From Oxytricha trifallax (taxonomy: Eukaryota > Ciliophora > Spirotrichea > Sporadotrichida > Oxytrichidae), in contig ARYC01017612.1 in the NCBI GenBank assembly GCA_000711775.1, positions 59,154-123,153 of the forward strand: a stretch of DNA of 64,000 nucleotides, written 5' to 3'. Position numbers and translations under genes: made by a program. The notes below the pieces were generated by a model. It was not told where the DNA came from. It did not search any database and saw only the letters and a list, made by a program, of their open reading frames with translations. Below, in pieces: positions 46,229 to 57,935 of the stretch; position 1 is the stretch's first letter; each line of letters opens with the position of its first letter.

Positions 46229-46620
46229 CAAAACCCCAAAACCCTTTCAGTAGTTTGATTGAGTTTTTGATTGATAAAAGTAGACTATTAGTGCATACTT
46301 TATTAGGGTTTTAATAGGTTTTATGTAGAGGTTTAATGTTTAAATATTAGTAATTTAAGTGAGTATAGCAATTGAGTTTTTTAAAATATTTCACACAAAC
46401 ATAACTTAGAGTGATGCGGTAGTTCTCTGAATTTTATCTTTCTAAGTATTAGTTTGATTGTATCTAGCGTTACTTCATTTTCATTGCTTTGTTTGATTAT
46501 TGTAGAGTATGCAAGACCTCTATTTATTTATTATATCGAGGTATTGCTTGATTCTTTGCTTAAAATCCCTCTAAACCATGCAGCTAAAGTAATCGTTTCT
46601 TGGCATGTCACTCTCTATTA
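46229..46620. mobile_element. Truncated TBE no. 4 (left end only)
   Basis: CAAAACCCCAAAACCCT at 46229 after ATT, then TBE-like sub-terminal sequence and a remnant of the 57-kDa C-terminus on the minus strand. It is cut at about 46620, where element C1 begins. Confidence 0.75.
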
Positions 46621-46719
46621 TTGATAAAATACAATTGAATCGGGGAAATGTAAAAATTAAAATTCAAAATTAATTAAATATATAATTACTGCTAATTTAC
46701 TATGCGTTTTGTCTTATAT

Positions 46720-47250
46720 GCGAAAAGTGGTCAAACTGCTACTTAATATAACTAAATAGTCACTTTTATTAGGGTTTTGTGTCAAAATATACATGCATCA
46801 TTAGGAACATCTCTAAAGTGACCAAATTCTGTATTTGCAGTGAAAATGACCAACTTTGCTATTCGTGGTCAAAATTTCTGAATTTGTATATTTGTCTCTC
46901 CCATTTGAGCAGAGTGGTCAAAAAAGTGGTCAAAGTGCATGATTTGAACTGAAATGACCAGATGAGTGGTCAAAGCTGAGATTTGCTAAAAAAGTGACCA
47001 GAGTGCATGATTTGAACTGAAATGACCAGAGTAGTGGTCAAAATCTCGAAAAATCGCAGTTTTTACTCTGAATTTAGTGTTATGTGTCACTTTTCACAAA
47101 TATGCGGTGACCAGGCCAAATTTGGAGCATGGTGGTCAAAAATCTTGAAAATCGTTGTTGCTGGTCAATTTTGTGAAAAATTTGGTGGTCATAAAGTTCA
47201 ATGCTCCAGCAGTACCTGCTAATCTCAGCTGGTCAAAAATATCGAGAGGA
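46720..47250. repeat. Dispersed GTGGTCAAA/TGACCA motifs, sub-terminal repeat block of C1
   Basis: At least a dozen copies of GTGGTCAAA or its near-complement TGACCA, some within a longer repeat (GTGCATGATTTGAACTGAAATGACCAGA appears twice near 46945 and 47005). C2 has the same kind of block at 57500-57935. Its position just inside the element end suggests protein-binding sites. Confidence 0.75.
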
Positions 47251-47679
47251 AGTTGCGAATTCGCTAGTTTTTTGCTATATTCCTATCAAACTGGATAGCA
47301 TGATGCTCAGAGCAGCTCCTCTCTCACCAACCCATTCAATTCTTGAAATATTTGATTTTGAACAAATTTTTGTCCAATTTCAGCCTAAATTGCTCAACTC
47401 CTCTGGTGTATACCTTGAGTGCATAGAAATTTGCTATATAGAGTGGAGTAGAGCAGAATTTGATGCCACTCGTCAAAACTTCATAATAGTTTGAGCAGAC
47501 TTATGAAAACTGCGATTTTCAGGGATCCTCGTGCATTTATGTATTAATTTTAAGTACAGTATTAATAACAGGAGTAATAGCAGCAGTAATAGTATAGGCA
47601 GTAAAAATGACAATGCATTAGGTATAAGCGCTTATAGAAATTTCAATGTATGATGCAATTCTTGTTTTTGAGTAGAATC

Positions 47680-50600
47680 TCATACAAAGCCATAACTCAG
47701 AGTATGTATCCATTTCTTGATACTGAATGCCCAGAGTCCTCGAACATCATCCTCGCTCATGTTTTTGATTACTTCTTGGATGCGCTTGACCAGCTGCACT
47801 CTATAAGTTAGTTAAATGAGTATGCTTACTTGCTGTTGATGTTCTGCTGCTTGAGGTTCTTTTTTATGTATGCAAACAACTATTCGATTGGGTTGCGCCA
47901 GGGCGAGTATTCTGCGTTGAAGAGTACGTTGACTTTGAAGCGACGAGCAGTCGCAAGCATCTCAGAATACTTATTAATTATGGCATTATCCATTAATAGC
48001 ACCACCTTCTTATTGCATAGATCTTTGTCAGTTCTTATACTTCTCAGCGTCTGATATATAAAGTTCTCAAACAGCACTGAATCAAAAGCTCCCTCAATTA
48101 TTTGAGTGGAGACCACTCTGTCAACTGCGATTGCAGCTATCAAACCCATAGAATATTATTGTCTCTTCACTAATTGCTTTGCAATTGACAACTGCCTGGC
48201 TTTCTAACCATAATTACCTAAAATGGAAAGCATCTCCTGTCGATATTGAAAGATTGGTTTGTAAGGTTAGTCAAGCTGCCTTTCATTTATCATCTATGAA
48301 TGGGGTTTGTTATACTCCTTGGATTCTTCAAATTGGCTCTGATTTTGAGATAAGTCATCTATAAGAAAAGTTGATTAGCTTAAATAACGAGAGTTGGACT
48401 GTCAATTGTGTTGTTAGATGGAAGTCTACTTATTACAGGATTGATCAAGTAGAGTAACACTTAATTTGCAGTAAATGGATTCATACAACCTATAGGTGGA
48501 ACCATGCAACCTGGAGTCATACAACCCGGATCCATACAACCGGGATCCGTACAACCTGGAGTCGTACAACTTTAGGGTGGAGCCATACAACCTTTGAGTG
48601 GAACCATGCAATCTGAAGGGTGGAACCATACAACCTTGAGGTATCTTCAGGGTATCTTCTTTAAGGATGGTTGTTGAAATTATTGCATGATTACAGGTGT
48701 TAATGAGACGACTTGCATCTCTCTCACTTTTATGAGTTACTATGATCAAGAGTATCTCATACTGATACTGAAAGTATAGTTTCACTTAAACAACGATTCA
48801 TTCATTTGACAATAGACTATCCTAAGCTAACTTCCATCAACAACCACTTTCAATCTTTTGTACTTACTTCATCAACATTAGAACTGCTTAAAACTGACAG
48901 CGACAACTTCTTTGGAGTTAGTTAGATCACCTCTCTTTACCTCTAACCCATCATTGAACTGCTCGATTTCTTTAAGGTCGATTACAACTTTAGTTTTGAC
49001 ACTCTATCAATCAAAGGCGTGAGGCCTGAATGAATCCTTTTTATCTGCTCATCATCAGAAGTGATTTTCTTGGTACTGCTCTACAGCTTCAAATTCCTGA
49101 ATTTTTTCAAAGTGCTTGATTGATTTCAAGGAATATCTTCAACTTCTGGTATAGGAGACAAGTCTTTAGCCTATTGATGCATTGATTTCATTGTATAGCG
49201 AGGTGGGGTTTAAAGATTGACTGATTTCCTTGAGTTATTCTATACCAATTAATCATGAGTAGCTTACTTTGGAACTGCTTGATGATATGTTCGATTTCTG
49301 CAAAATTGATTGTTTTCACTATTGGTTCATACTACTTGCACCTGAATGGGGCTTCGAAATCGACTTTGCCTTTAATTTACTTGTTGAAGGCTGGATGCTT
49401 GTTTATGTAAGCTTTTTAGCATCTTGTAGTCCAATATTTTATGAACTTATTTAAGGTGGTTGAAGAGTGGATTTTATAAATGAGATTGCATCCAACTCTT
49501 TCGATGATTCTGAAAAGTATAAATGATCCTACTGCTTTCCAAGCAGCATCCCTCCATACTGCAACTCTTTATCACCAGCTATGATTCTACTGTGCTTCTT
49601 GGCTGCAATCACTCTGGTTTTGTTATTCTTCCTCTTACCCAGTATACTATTCTAATTTAGTGCCCACTGCTTAGGAGGCAAGTAGTCAGACCTGAAGTTG
49701 CTTTCATCCACTGATATAATTACTGCATCCTCTCTTAGAAACTATGATAGCAGTCGACTCACCCATAAGCGCTTGCTGTTATAAGCAGGATCTCTATATT
49801 TGACATTCGCTGCCTCTGTCTTGCCAAACTTCAGATGAAACTACTCCTTGAGAATTTTGTGAATCGTTGAGATGCAAGGCACTTTGAATGGATACTTTGA
49901 TGGCGAGCTTGTCTTCATTTCTTGCAATCGATTTTGAATATTTCTTCCAGTGCACTGATAAATCCCAACCTCTTCAATGCATTCACCAACAGCAGCAACC
50001 AGCTGCTCATTATCTCTCTCCCTCCTCTTGCCAGATTTTTTTGGTTCTTAAGGATGCAATACTTTGGTTTTCAACTCATGCTTAAACTTCTCAACAGTTT
50101 TTGATACAAACTCTGCTGTCACTCGCAACTTCTTAGAAATTTACTTTGGCTTCAACTAATCTTCCATTTACATCCTTACTATCTCAAGTCGCTTATGTGC
50201 AAGCTTTGCTTCTCAAGGTTTTAGGTATGGATTACAATCCTTCGGTAATTCATGGTTTAGCTACATTCTATTCTGTATAAAAGAGAGTAAACCTGTTTAT
50301 ATCAACTGCACTGGCTATCCTTCTTAAATCGACTGGGGTTTCTAAATTAGCATTATATTAGAATGTTTCTTAAATCTTAATTTATTTGACTAACCTGCTT
50401 TGAAATGCGAAATTGACTCAAGAACTGCTCCAGAAATTGACACAATGAATCATCGTCATACATACTCTTGATATCAATCACGTCCTTTAAGTAAGAATCT
50501 ATACCTTCCAATGGCATCTTAATGATCAAACCTCCTTATAAAGAATCTACGTGAGGAGGAACTTCACCAGTGAGGAGAGCTCCCGTATTATACGAATACT

Positions 50601-50800
50601 TAGCTGGTGCAACCACTTGAACGAAATTCTTCCCCAAAATTACAGGTCCCCACTTTATAATTTGCTTGTCCTAAATCTTGACTCAACTCTACTTAATGCT
50701 TTCAAAGGAGTGCTGGCTAAGATGATCGTCGCTGACGATCGAGGTGAGCGATTATTCTTACAAGACTGCGAATGCATTTCAGAGTGATTGCTTGAATTTT
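47680..50800 (-). CDS. IS630/Tc1-type DDE transposase of C1, split by introns
   Basis: The last exon ends at TGA 47680-47682 (IHTLSYGFV). Going upstream: DDE exon at 47830-48358 with LLMDNAIINKYSEM and NAEYSPWRNPIEQLF; a 509-base intron (48359-48867) holding a minisatellite; a Ser/Lys-rich linker exon (LTPLIDRVSKLKLQSTLKK); another intron near 49155-49260; and the N-terminal exons with a helix-turn-helix-like region (LKPKQISKKLRVTAEFVSK, about 50120) and the first catalytic Asp (VIISVDESNFRSDYLPP, about 49720). The 5' exon includes GPVILGKNFVQVVAPAKYSY (about 50620). The PIE motif has WRNPIE where C2 has WLNPIE. An in-frame TGA in the linker and one upstream make the copy doubtful as active. 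The start is not fixed. Confidence 0.75.
48475..48650. repeat. Minisatellite of ACCATACAACCTGGA units inside the transposase intron (C1)
   Basis: About nine imperfect units of 17-19 bp (GGA-CCATACAACCTG), in the intron between the linker exon and the DDE exon. Followed by TATCTTCAGGGTATCTTC. The same kind of repeat is at 53650-53945, 54525-54565 and 59240-59450. Confidence 0.85.
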
Positions 50801-51078
50801 ATGATTTCTTGGTTGTTTTCATATTTAATATATTACAATTTAATATAATAACTAATAGAATTATTTTAATCTCTTATTGAGCTCTAAATATAATAATCAA
50901 GATTAATAATGACCAAAATATGGCAAGAGTAGCTATAGTAGTGATAAAATCCATTTTAAGCAAAGGCAATTGTCTTACTGAATAGCATTAGTTCTTGAAG
51001 TTTTAGAAGCAGTAGAGTAGCAACAATAATAACAACAAGCTCTACCATTTCAGCTATATAGTATGATGCTAATAAAGA

Positions 51079-51420
51079 TGGTTATATAAGCAGGATATGA
51101 TCTCTCTCACTCAAGTCCTTCAAGTCATCGATGAATCGCTGGAGTAGTACAGAATCGTGTTCGGCATCCAACTTGCCTTTCACACCATCAGAACAATTCA
51201 GATTGAGGGCCTGTACAAGGGAGACAACTAAGAACTTATCCAATTTGTGATAGAAATCATGAACTTTAGTATAGGCCTGCTTAAGCTTAAGAACTTGGTT
51301 GATCAACTCAGCGCATGTTCACAACTAGGAGTAGTATGGTTTGATCTTCAAGTATTAACGAAGCGTAGTCTCATCAGTAAAATATATAGTCTTTAATACC
51401 TAAACAAGTTCTTTATATTT
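51079..51420 (-). CDS. Small conserved ORF of element C1
   Basis: On the minus strand the block INQVLKLKQAYTKVHDFYH...LKDLSERDHILLI (51082-51306) is preserved in C2 near 61830-62050. An upstream block YFTDETTLRQYLKIKPYYS (51420-51320) is in the same frame but separated by a TGA, so an intron or mutation is likely. Helical, no known domain. Confidence 0.5.
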
Positions 51421-51463
51421 ATTATTAAGTAATAATCATATAATTCTATAATAAAACTTAAGA

Positions 51464-52033
51464 ATGAAGTCAAGCAAACTTACGAAGCAGCACTGCTTCA
51501 CCTTCAAGCACTCTGCTCATGCACCTGGTGGATACATCGTGGAGATTTACAAGGCAAGATTTTCAACATAAGTAATGGTTCTCAAGTATAGGTGATCGAT
51601 GAACGCTTCAAGCGAACTTTAAAGTTCCAGGTGGATCCTCAAAGTGGATTTTCAAACGTTGTACTTCTGGAGGTTGCTCCGAGTGAACCAATTGTGGTGG
51701 TAACCTATAAGTGGTGTGGCTATCATAACGTATGGATATACCCATTCAAGAAGGAGGATCCACACATGCACTAATAGTATATTAATCTTGATCCTGACGA
51801 TCCTTCAGACGGTTGGTTCTTCAGCTTTGATAACGACAGTCTTATACAGGTAGAGTAAGCAATACTATTATACTATTCAAACTATCGCTTACGCGCAATT
51901 ATTTTATAGCTAAATCAAGGGAGAATACAGAAAGACTGTGGATAAGTATGATGATGAAATGAGGAAGCAGTTGACATCGCATGAAATGCCAGAACCCTAA
52001 GAATTTGTTGGAGCAGTCAGTTTTACAGTATGA
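51464..52033 (+). CDS. Accessory protein of element C1, about 158 aa, three exons
   Basis: ATG 51464 (MKSSKLTKQHCFTF), introns 51554-51591 (unusual GC-AG ends) and 51855-51909 (GTAAGC...TTATAG), TGA 52031-52033. Joined exons give FVNVV-type beta-rich sequence with KWCGYHNVWIYPFKKEDPHM, DPSDGWFFSFDNDSL and a polar C-terminus (EMPEPQEFVGAV). The same gene in C2 is at 62204. The family is not recognised. It is convergent with nothing and divergent from the small minus ORF. Confidence 0.65.
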
Positions 52034-52039
52034 TAAAGA

Positions 52040-53640
52040 AATTAAAGAGGATTGAGTTAATAATTTAGAGTGATATTAAACTGCGATGGTGATTTAGATA
52101 CACCATCAATAATAACTACACAATACTAAGCAGTCTTTACATATTAAATTTAAAACTATCCTAATAGATATATCTAATTTAATCTTATACTATACTAAAT
52201 TGGCTTTATTAAACCTAGAGCCACTTATTCACAACATGTGATTTATAATAACTTGTAATTTAATCCAGTCAAGTATTTAAACTTAAAATTAATACTAAAT
52301 GGAGAAACCTCTCTAACTATTAGATAAGCGCAAAAATCAAATTTATAAATCAAAAGATTATCAACATCTATAAATCCAGTCAATTATCAAAGTTTCAATA
52401 TGTAATTTCAAAAATCAAAGAATAAAATCAGAAAAATAAAGCTAAACCTAAATTCCCTAATTTCAGACAGTTCTCCTAAATGCGCGTATTTTAATAATCA
52501 TTTTGCTATCAAAATTCCTATAAAATTATTAAAAGGAGATTAATTAAAAAGAATAGCTGAATTACTTACTAATATACTGAGTTTTCTAATAACTTTGCTT
52601 ATTTGATTCTTGCACTTGCCTCTTTGCCATTTAATTCCTATAGAAAAGATTAAGAGAAAAAATGTTTTGAAGAATGATTCTCCTCAGTATTCTTCTGTAC
52701 CCAACGTAAGAATGAGTTCCAATAAACCAAACTTAAGAAGTTGGGGAAGAATACCGCCTCCAATGGTGTCTCAATACCCCCACCAAGGGAAGGATCAGCG
52801 GCTTGATTCTAGGATTCCAATATCCTCTTGAATCGCTGCCTAGTGATCTGTTGATTTAGAGTTCCAATTCTATATAATCAACCGGAGAAACATTTCATAA
52901 ATTTAATTATAAACTGCCTCGCTTAAGTAGGGTTTCTACTAATTTAAATATTCGGTTCTAACTTTAGGGAAATTTTGATTTTTTTATAATTATCTTTGAT
53001 AATCAAAAGCTGTGATTAGCATTTTCTAAAATACGATAACACTCGTAAACAAACAGTGACCTCTCAAATTTCTCTATTTTAAGATAGTAGCCAACCTCTA
53101 GTTTAAATTTGCCAACAATGTTGAAATAGTCGATTTTGGCATTTGATTTTATTTATTATTGATTTTTGATTACTTCTAAGTTTAGCGAAAACTTCTCAAA
53201 ATCACTGTAATTTTCTGAAAATTTTTTAAAGCTCTTATTAATCATTATTCAACCATGATCTGTGGTTAGACCTATGCTATATGAGAAGTTAACATAGCTT
53301 TTTAGTGTTTTCGATTAAAGAATCGATTATTAGAGGCTTTGCTGAACTGATAGAAGTAGTTCCATTTAAAAGTGTAAAACACTAAAATCAGAGAGGTTTC
53401 TAAGACTTTACTAAAAAAAGAACTACTTTACTCTTTAATGGAGGGTATCAACCATAGGCTGCGGCTGGACCCTAATGCTCCCGAGTAGAAGGAGCATGTT
53501 AAAATGATGGGGAGTATAAAATATAGGGAGGAGTCGAAAGTTAGGGCAGCAGAAAGTCAGGAGGCAAAAGTTTAATTATGGGGGCTAATTTGCAAATTTT
53601 TTAATGTGATAATGAATTATGAAATTCGCTGGCTTAAATA
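52040..53640. other. AT-rich tail of C1 and flank
   Basis: No clear gene. The first part is partly alignable with the tail of C2 (62770-63960). A short GC-richer open stretch at about 53440-53580 (RLRLDPNAPEQKEHVKMM) could be a gene remnant, but it is too short to call. Confidence 0.4.
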
Positions 53641-53644
53641 GGGC

Positions 53645-53945
53645 ATTTTTGGAACCATACAACCTGGAGTCATACAGCCGGAGCCATGCAACCTGGATCC
53701 ATACAACTTTAGGTTGATTCTTGCATAGTAGTTTGAATAAGCAGCTTTAGTACTTCTAATTGAACCCTATACATACTTAGCGATTTTTGTATACACTGGT
53801 ACATGAATTTTATAGATATCTTCAGGATATCTTCCTGGAACCATACAACCTGAGGGGTGGAACCATACAACCTTGAGGTATCTTCAGGATATCTTCATCT
53901 GGAACCATACAGCCTTAGAGTGGATTCATGCAACCTAGCCACTCA
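53645..53945. repeat. Scattered GGAACCATACAACCTGG and GATATCTTCAGGATATCTTC repeats
   Basis: Several units of the same minisatellite found in the C-element introns, with copies again at about 54505-54565. Suggests a further decayed C-type copy or independent spread of the repeat. Confidence 0.75.
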
Positions 53946-54779
53946 AATTTATCTATACCACCTTAATTTGAGCTCAATCACTTATATACGATGTTGCTAT
54001 ACCTAATTGCATTGATTGGAGAGGGTATGGTGGTATTGTGATAAGAGTGGTAAGAAAATGCAGGTTTTACTTTAGAATGGTTTTGACTTCTTAAATGTAG
54101 CATAGCTTTGAAATTTAGGCCTATTCTCAAACTTAAGTCCAATACACTTGACTTACCCAACTCTCACCTAACCATCCCAAAATCATCCAAATCATCATTA
54201 AACATCTCAGAGGCATCGAAATCATCATTAGAGTTGAAGTCAGAGCCCTTAGGCAAAAATCGATGTTTCAAGTTAGAGGGTCGAACTAGGGGTTTGAAAG
54301 CTGTTATAAACTGTCATGAAAAACTAAGAATTTTTGAAGTTTGGCCTCTTGTATACTAACCCATAGACATCAGATCAGCTTGTATTTGCATTTAAATATG
54401 CATCTATGTTGTATTATATCAAAACAATGTAGTGAGGCTCGCTAATCATAAAGTAAGCAGAGCTATTAGCAATATTCTCCAAAATTTTATGACTTTGAAA
54501 TTTAAAGATATCTTCAGGATATCTTCCTGGAGCCATACAACCTAAGGGTGGAACCATGCAACCTCAAAACCCAAAATTTGATAAAATCTCATAATAATGC
54601 AAAATTTATGCCTGATATAAGTGCATATGAATACTGCAATCGATTGCTGCATTATCTAGTCATTTAGTAGAGTGCAATCACAAAGTATAATAGAAGAGTA
54701 AATTAGATTAAAGAGTATAGTGCAAGAGATTAGGTTGTGAATGCATTAGGGAAGGGATTATTAATAGTTTGCGAATTAG

Positions 54780-56331
54780 TCACTGACAGTTGTTTAAGAA
54801 CGCGATTTCATCCTTAAGGTGCATGATATGTCTTGGGTAGTCTGCTTCAATCATGCCTAAGAGTTCATTAGCAACATTTTTGATAGTTATCTTGCCAGAC
54901 CAGAGTAGTTGCACTTAGCCATAGCCTCTGAATTGATTTCCATACGCTGGAGCTGCCTTCTCTTCATCAGAAAGAAATTCGTCTTTACAAACCTTCAGAA
55001 TCAATTTATTTTGACCTGGCTTTAGTACTAAGTATAGAATGAAAGCAATTGGCTTGTTCAAGTATTCGTTAGATTGATGAATTGATTTGTCGTCTCTGGC
55101 TGCTTGCTGCACTTCCTTGGAAACTACACTAAAGCCACTCCAAGGTTTGAAGAGTCGATCCTTTTTGAAAGCATAATCTAATCTAGCAATCATCACTTTC
55201 ATATTGAAGGAATATGGCCCAACTAGATATCTCATGATATTTTGATGAGGAGCGAATATGCCTCGCTGCATTAGTTCAAGATTTGCAATACATACTCCTA
55301 TAGCTATCCTTAATCTGTAAGCATGCTTGAGCTTTGATGCGTTCATCAGGAATTTGCCAAGAGGGTAGAATTTCTAGTTTATTCTGAAGCTTTAAATGAA
55401 TAAACTTTCATCACTGTCAAAGAAAAGATTTTGGCAAGGCAGAATGAATTTGGCGTCTTTATGGTCTTTTAATAAGTTGAATTCGTGATTTGCTCTATTC
55501 TTAGCGTGCTGCCCTAAATAAAGCTTCAACCAACTGTAAGATTAATCGTTTTGTGTATCGTTCATTTGGAAGACTATCTCTTTGGTTGTTTGCACATACA
55601 TTATCTAGATATTTTCAATCCCCAAGAAGTTCAAGAACTTTGCAAGAGTCTTCACGTAATCGTCTTCATCGTCTTTGAATGATAAGATACCCTGTTTTAT
55701 GATTTGGTTCATTTAGTTGTAATACTGAAAGTAGGAAGCTGTACTATTATTATTCAGCAGGTCTTAGCGCTCAACACCAATATAACTCAAGTTTGACTCA
55801 GAGTTTAATCTTAAATATAAAACTTTTGCATTATCAATCCAAGGTTCAGAATTTGACTTTACTGATTGCGATCCATGGTCTTGCTTGCTATTCTTTGCTG
55901 ATTGTACCTTCTGTGGTGTTATCACGCAATCAACTTCTGAATGAATGCCAAAGTCGACTTCATCTTCTGCTGCTTTTATAGTAAGCTTTTAAAATACAGC
56001 AGCATGATTCAGATTCAAGACCAAATACTTCATTAGCTAGGTTGATTTTAAATAAGGAATCTAAAGATTGAACACAATGCAAGACAAGCTTTTAGATTGA
56101 CTGTTGGTATTAGCATAGTTTATCTTAATGTTGAACAGGATAAGTAACATGCTGCAATATTTATCAATAGCGATGTTGTTAAAACCTCTAATGATTCTCA
56201 TACATCTATACTCATCCCAGTGATTACAACAAGAGTATCTGACAATCCAGAACTTAGTTCCATTTTCAACACCATAACCAACGACTGAGATATCGTGGAC
56301 TATATTCTATTCATTAATGGATCATAACATA
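54780..56331 (-). CDS. Long ORF with papain-family (C1A, cathepsin-like) fragment at its N-terminus
   Basis: A frame of about 517 codons with no TGA ends at 54780-54782. Near its start it reads HDISVVGYGVENGTKFWIVR and then HWDEYRCMRIIRG and NIAIDKYC, matching the end of cathepsin-type cysteine proteases (active His in H-x-I-S-V-V-G; then W-I-V-K-N-S-W-G). Here the catalytic Asn and next Trp/Gly are replaced (RYSCC), so it should be inactive. The remaining 450 residues are unrecognised, with FLGIENIQIMYVQTTKEI (about 55620) and CIANLELMQRGIFAPHQNIM (about 55280). The ORF lies among C-type repeats and beside a giant hairpin. It may be a captured gene or a germline-limited gene. No start is assured. 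Confidence 0.5.
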
Positions 56332-56339
56332 TGCAGGGG

Positions 56340-57400
56340 TGTCGTATCGCAAGTGCCAAAGCAATTAATTAAATTTTGGAAAAGTTGACAGTTCTTGCAA
56401 AAGTTGATTGGAGCTCATTCAAAACCATTGAAGATGAATCATAGTTAGAGCAAGTATCATCAGTGATCTCAGATTAGTGCATGAATTGATAGGCAGCGAT
56501 AGCATCGCAAAGATAAACTCCTCATATATGTGAACTACTCTTCGTTACCGCCAATTAAACTGGTATCTGTTAATTTATTATATAATAGACTAATTAATCT
56601 CAAAGTGTGATTTATATGATTTATATTAATTTTTAAATAATAACTTAACAGGCAGAGGTTTATAATGGTAGATTAGTCTAAAAATTATCACTTTTGACAT
56701 CGATAAGCATGCCTCCCTATTATTGGGTGTATAATCTGAGAATCCTTATGATTATGCTGGATTTCATTATAAAAATGGTTTTCAACTAATTTTGATGGAT
56801 AAATATGATTCTACTATATGTTTTAATTGAAAGCAAGACCCAACATACAGTGTTGGATCTTCCGCAGGCTGCTTTCAATTAAAACATATAGTAGAATCAT
56901 ATTTATCCATCAAAATTAGTTGAAAACCATTTTTATAATGAAATCCAGCATAATCATAAGGATTCTCAGATTATACACCCAATAATAGGGAGGCATGCTT
57001 ATCGATGTCAAAAGTGATAATTTTTAGACTAATCTACCATTATAAACCTCTGCCTGTTAAGTTATTATTTAAAAATTAATATAAATCATATAAATCACAC
57101 TTTGAGATAAATTAGTATATTATATATTAAAAATTAACAGATATTAGTTTAAATGGCGGTGACGAAGAGTAGTTCATATATCAGAGGAGTTTGTCTTGCA
57201 ATGCTATCGCTGCCTATAAATTCATGCACTAATCTGAGATCACTGGTGACACTTGGTCTACCTATCATACAAGATTCAACTTCAATGGTGTTGAATGCGC
57301 TCCAATCAACTTCTGCAAGAATTGCAATAATTTGCAAAGATTTCATAAATTGCTTTTGGCACTGGCGCTACGACACCCTGCATATTTTATGATCCATTTT
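56340..57400. repeat. Giant inverted repeat (hairpin) with nested small hairpin in the loop
   Basis: Arms 56600-56834 and 56871-57105 (235 bases each) are nearly identical reverse complements. Beyond them the match continues at lower identity to about 56340 and 57400. The 36-base loop contains its own inverted repeat (AAGACCCAACA...TGTTGGATCTT). The outer arms contain diverged copies of one coding-like block (SDLRLVHE-IGSDSIA). Confidence 0.9.
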
Positions 57401-57499
57401 GATTATTGATAAAATTCATTCGAATCGGGGAAGTGTGAAAATTAAAATGCAAAAATAATTAATTATATATTTACTACTGATTTACTATGTACATTGTCT

Positions 57500-57935
57500 C
57501 ATTTGCGAAAATTTGTCAAATTGCTAGTTTTTATTACAAAGTGGTCATTATTACATACATTTTTTGTCAAATTCGACATTTGTTCTGAGTATATTCTCTT
57601 AAATGACCAAAGTGGAGATTTATTGCTAAAATGGCCAAATATCCTGTTTTTGACTAAGATTGATATGCCTTTATTTATGTCTGTCATATATTTGTAGAAT
57701 GGTCACAAAGTGGTCAAAATGCATTGATACAGCCAAATTGTTAAAATTAGTGGTCAAAATTGAGATTTGTTGTTGCAAAGACCATTTTAGGGAAGGTTGG
57801 TCAAATTTTTGAAAAATCAAGGCCATTAGAATGAATTTTGCATTTTTAGTCTCTTTTTGCAAAATTATGGTGACCAAAATCCCATTTTGAGCAGAGAGGT
57901 CAAAAATCTTGAAAATCTCTGATATTGGTCTTTGC
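57500..57935. repeat. GTGGTCAAA/TGACCA motif block of C2
   Basis: Repeated TGGTCAAA and TGACCA motifs at irregular spacing, diverged from those of C1 but in the same position in the element. Confidence 0.7.

Larger units (their letters stand above)
46621..53200. mobile_element. Intron-containing DDE transposon C, copy 1
   Basis: Colinear with copy 2 (from 57405) starting at TTATTGATAAAAT...GAATCGGGGAA. Order: repeat block with GTGGTCAAA motifs, long DDE transposase gene (minus), small minus ORF, small plus ORF, AT-rich tail ending with GCTTAAGTAGGG at about 52920. The right border is uncertain. The family differs from the TBEs in its transposase (NAEYSPW-NPIE) and has no telomeric ends. Confidence 0.75.

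Noticed and set aside
50551..50787. 78-aa plus-strand ORF at 50551
   Set aside because: The minus strand encodes GPVILGKNFVQVV, conserved between the two C copies, whereas the plus-strand ORF is not kept in C2.
57153..57392. 79-aa plus-strand ORF in the hairpin arm
   Set aside because: The block conserved in both arms reads on the opposite strand (SDLRLVHE-IGSDSIA), so the plus-strand ORF is probably a shadow; neither is certain.
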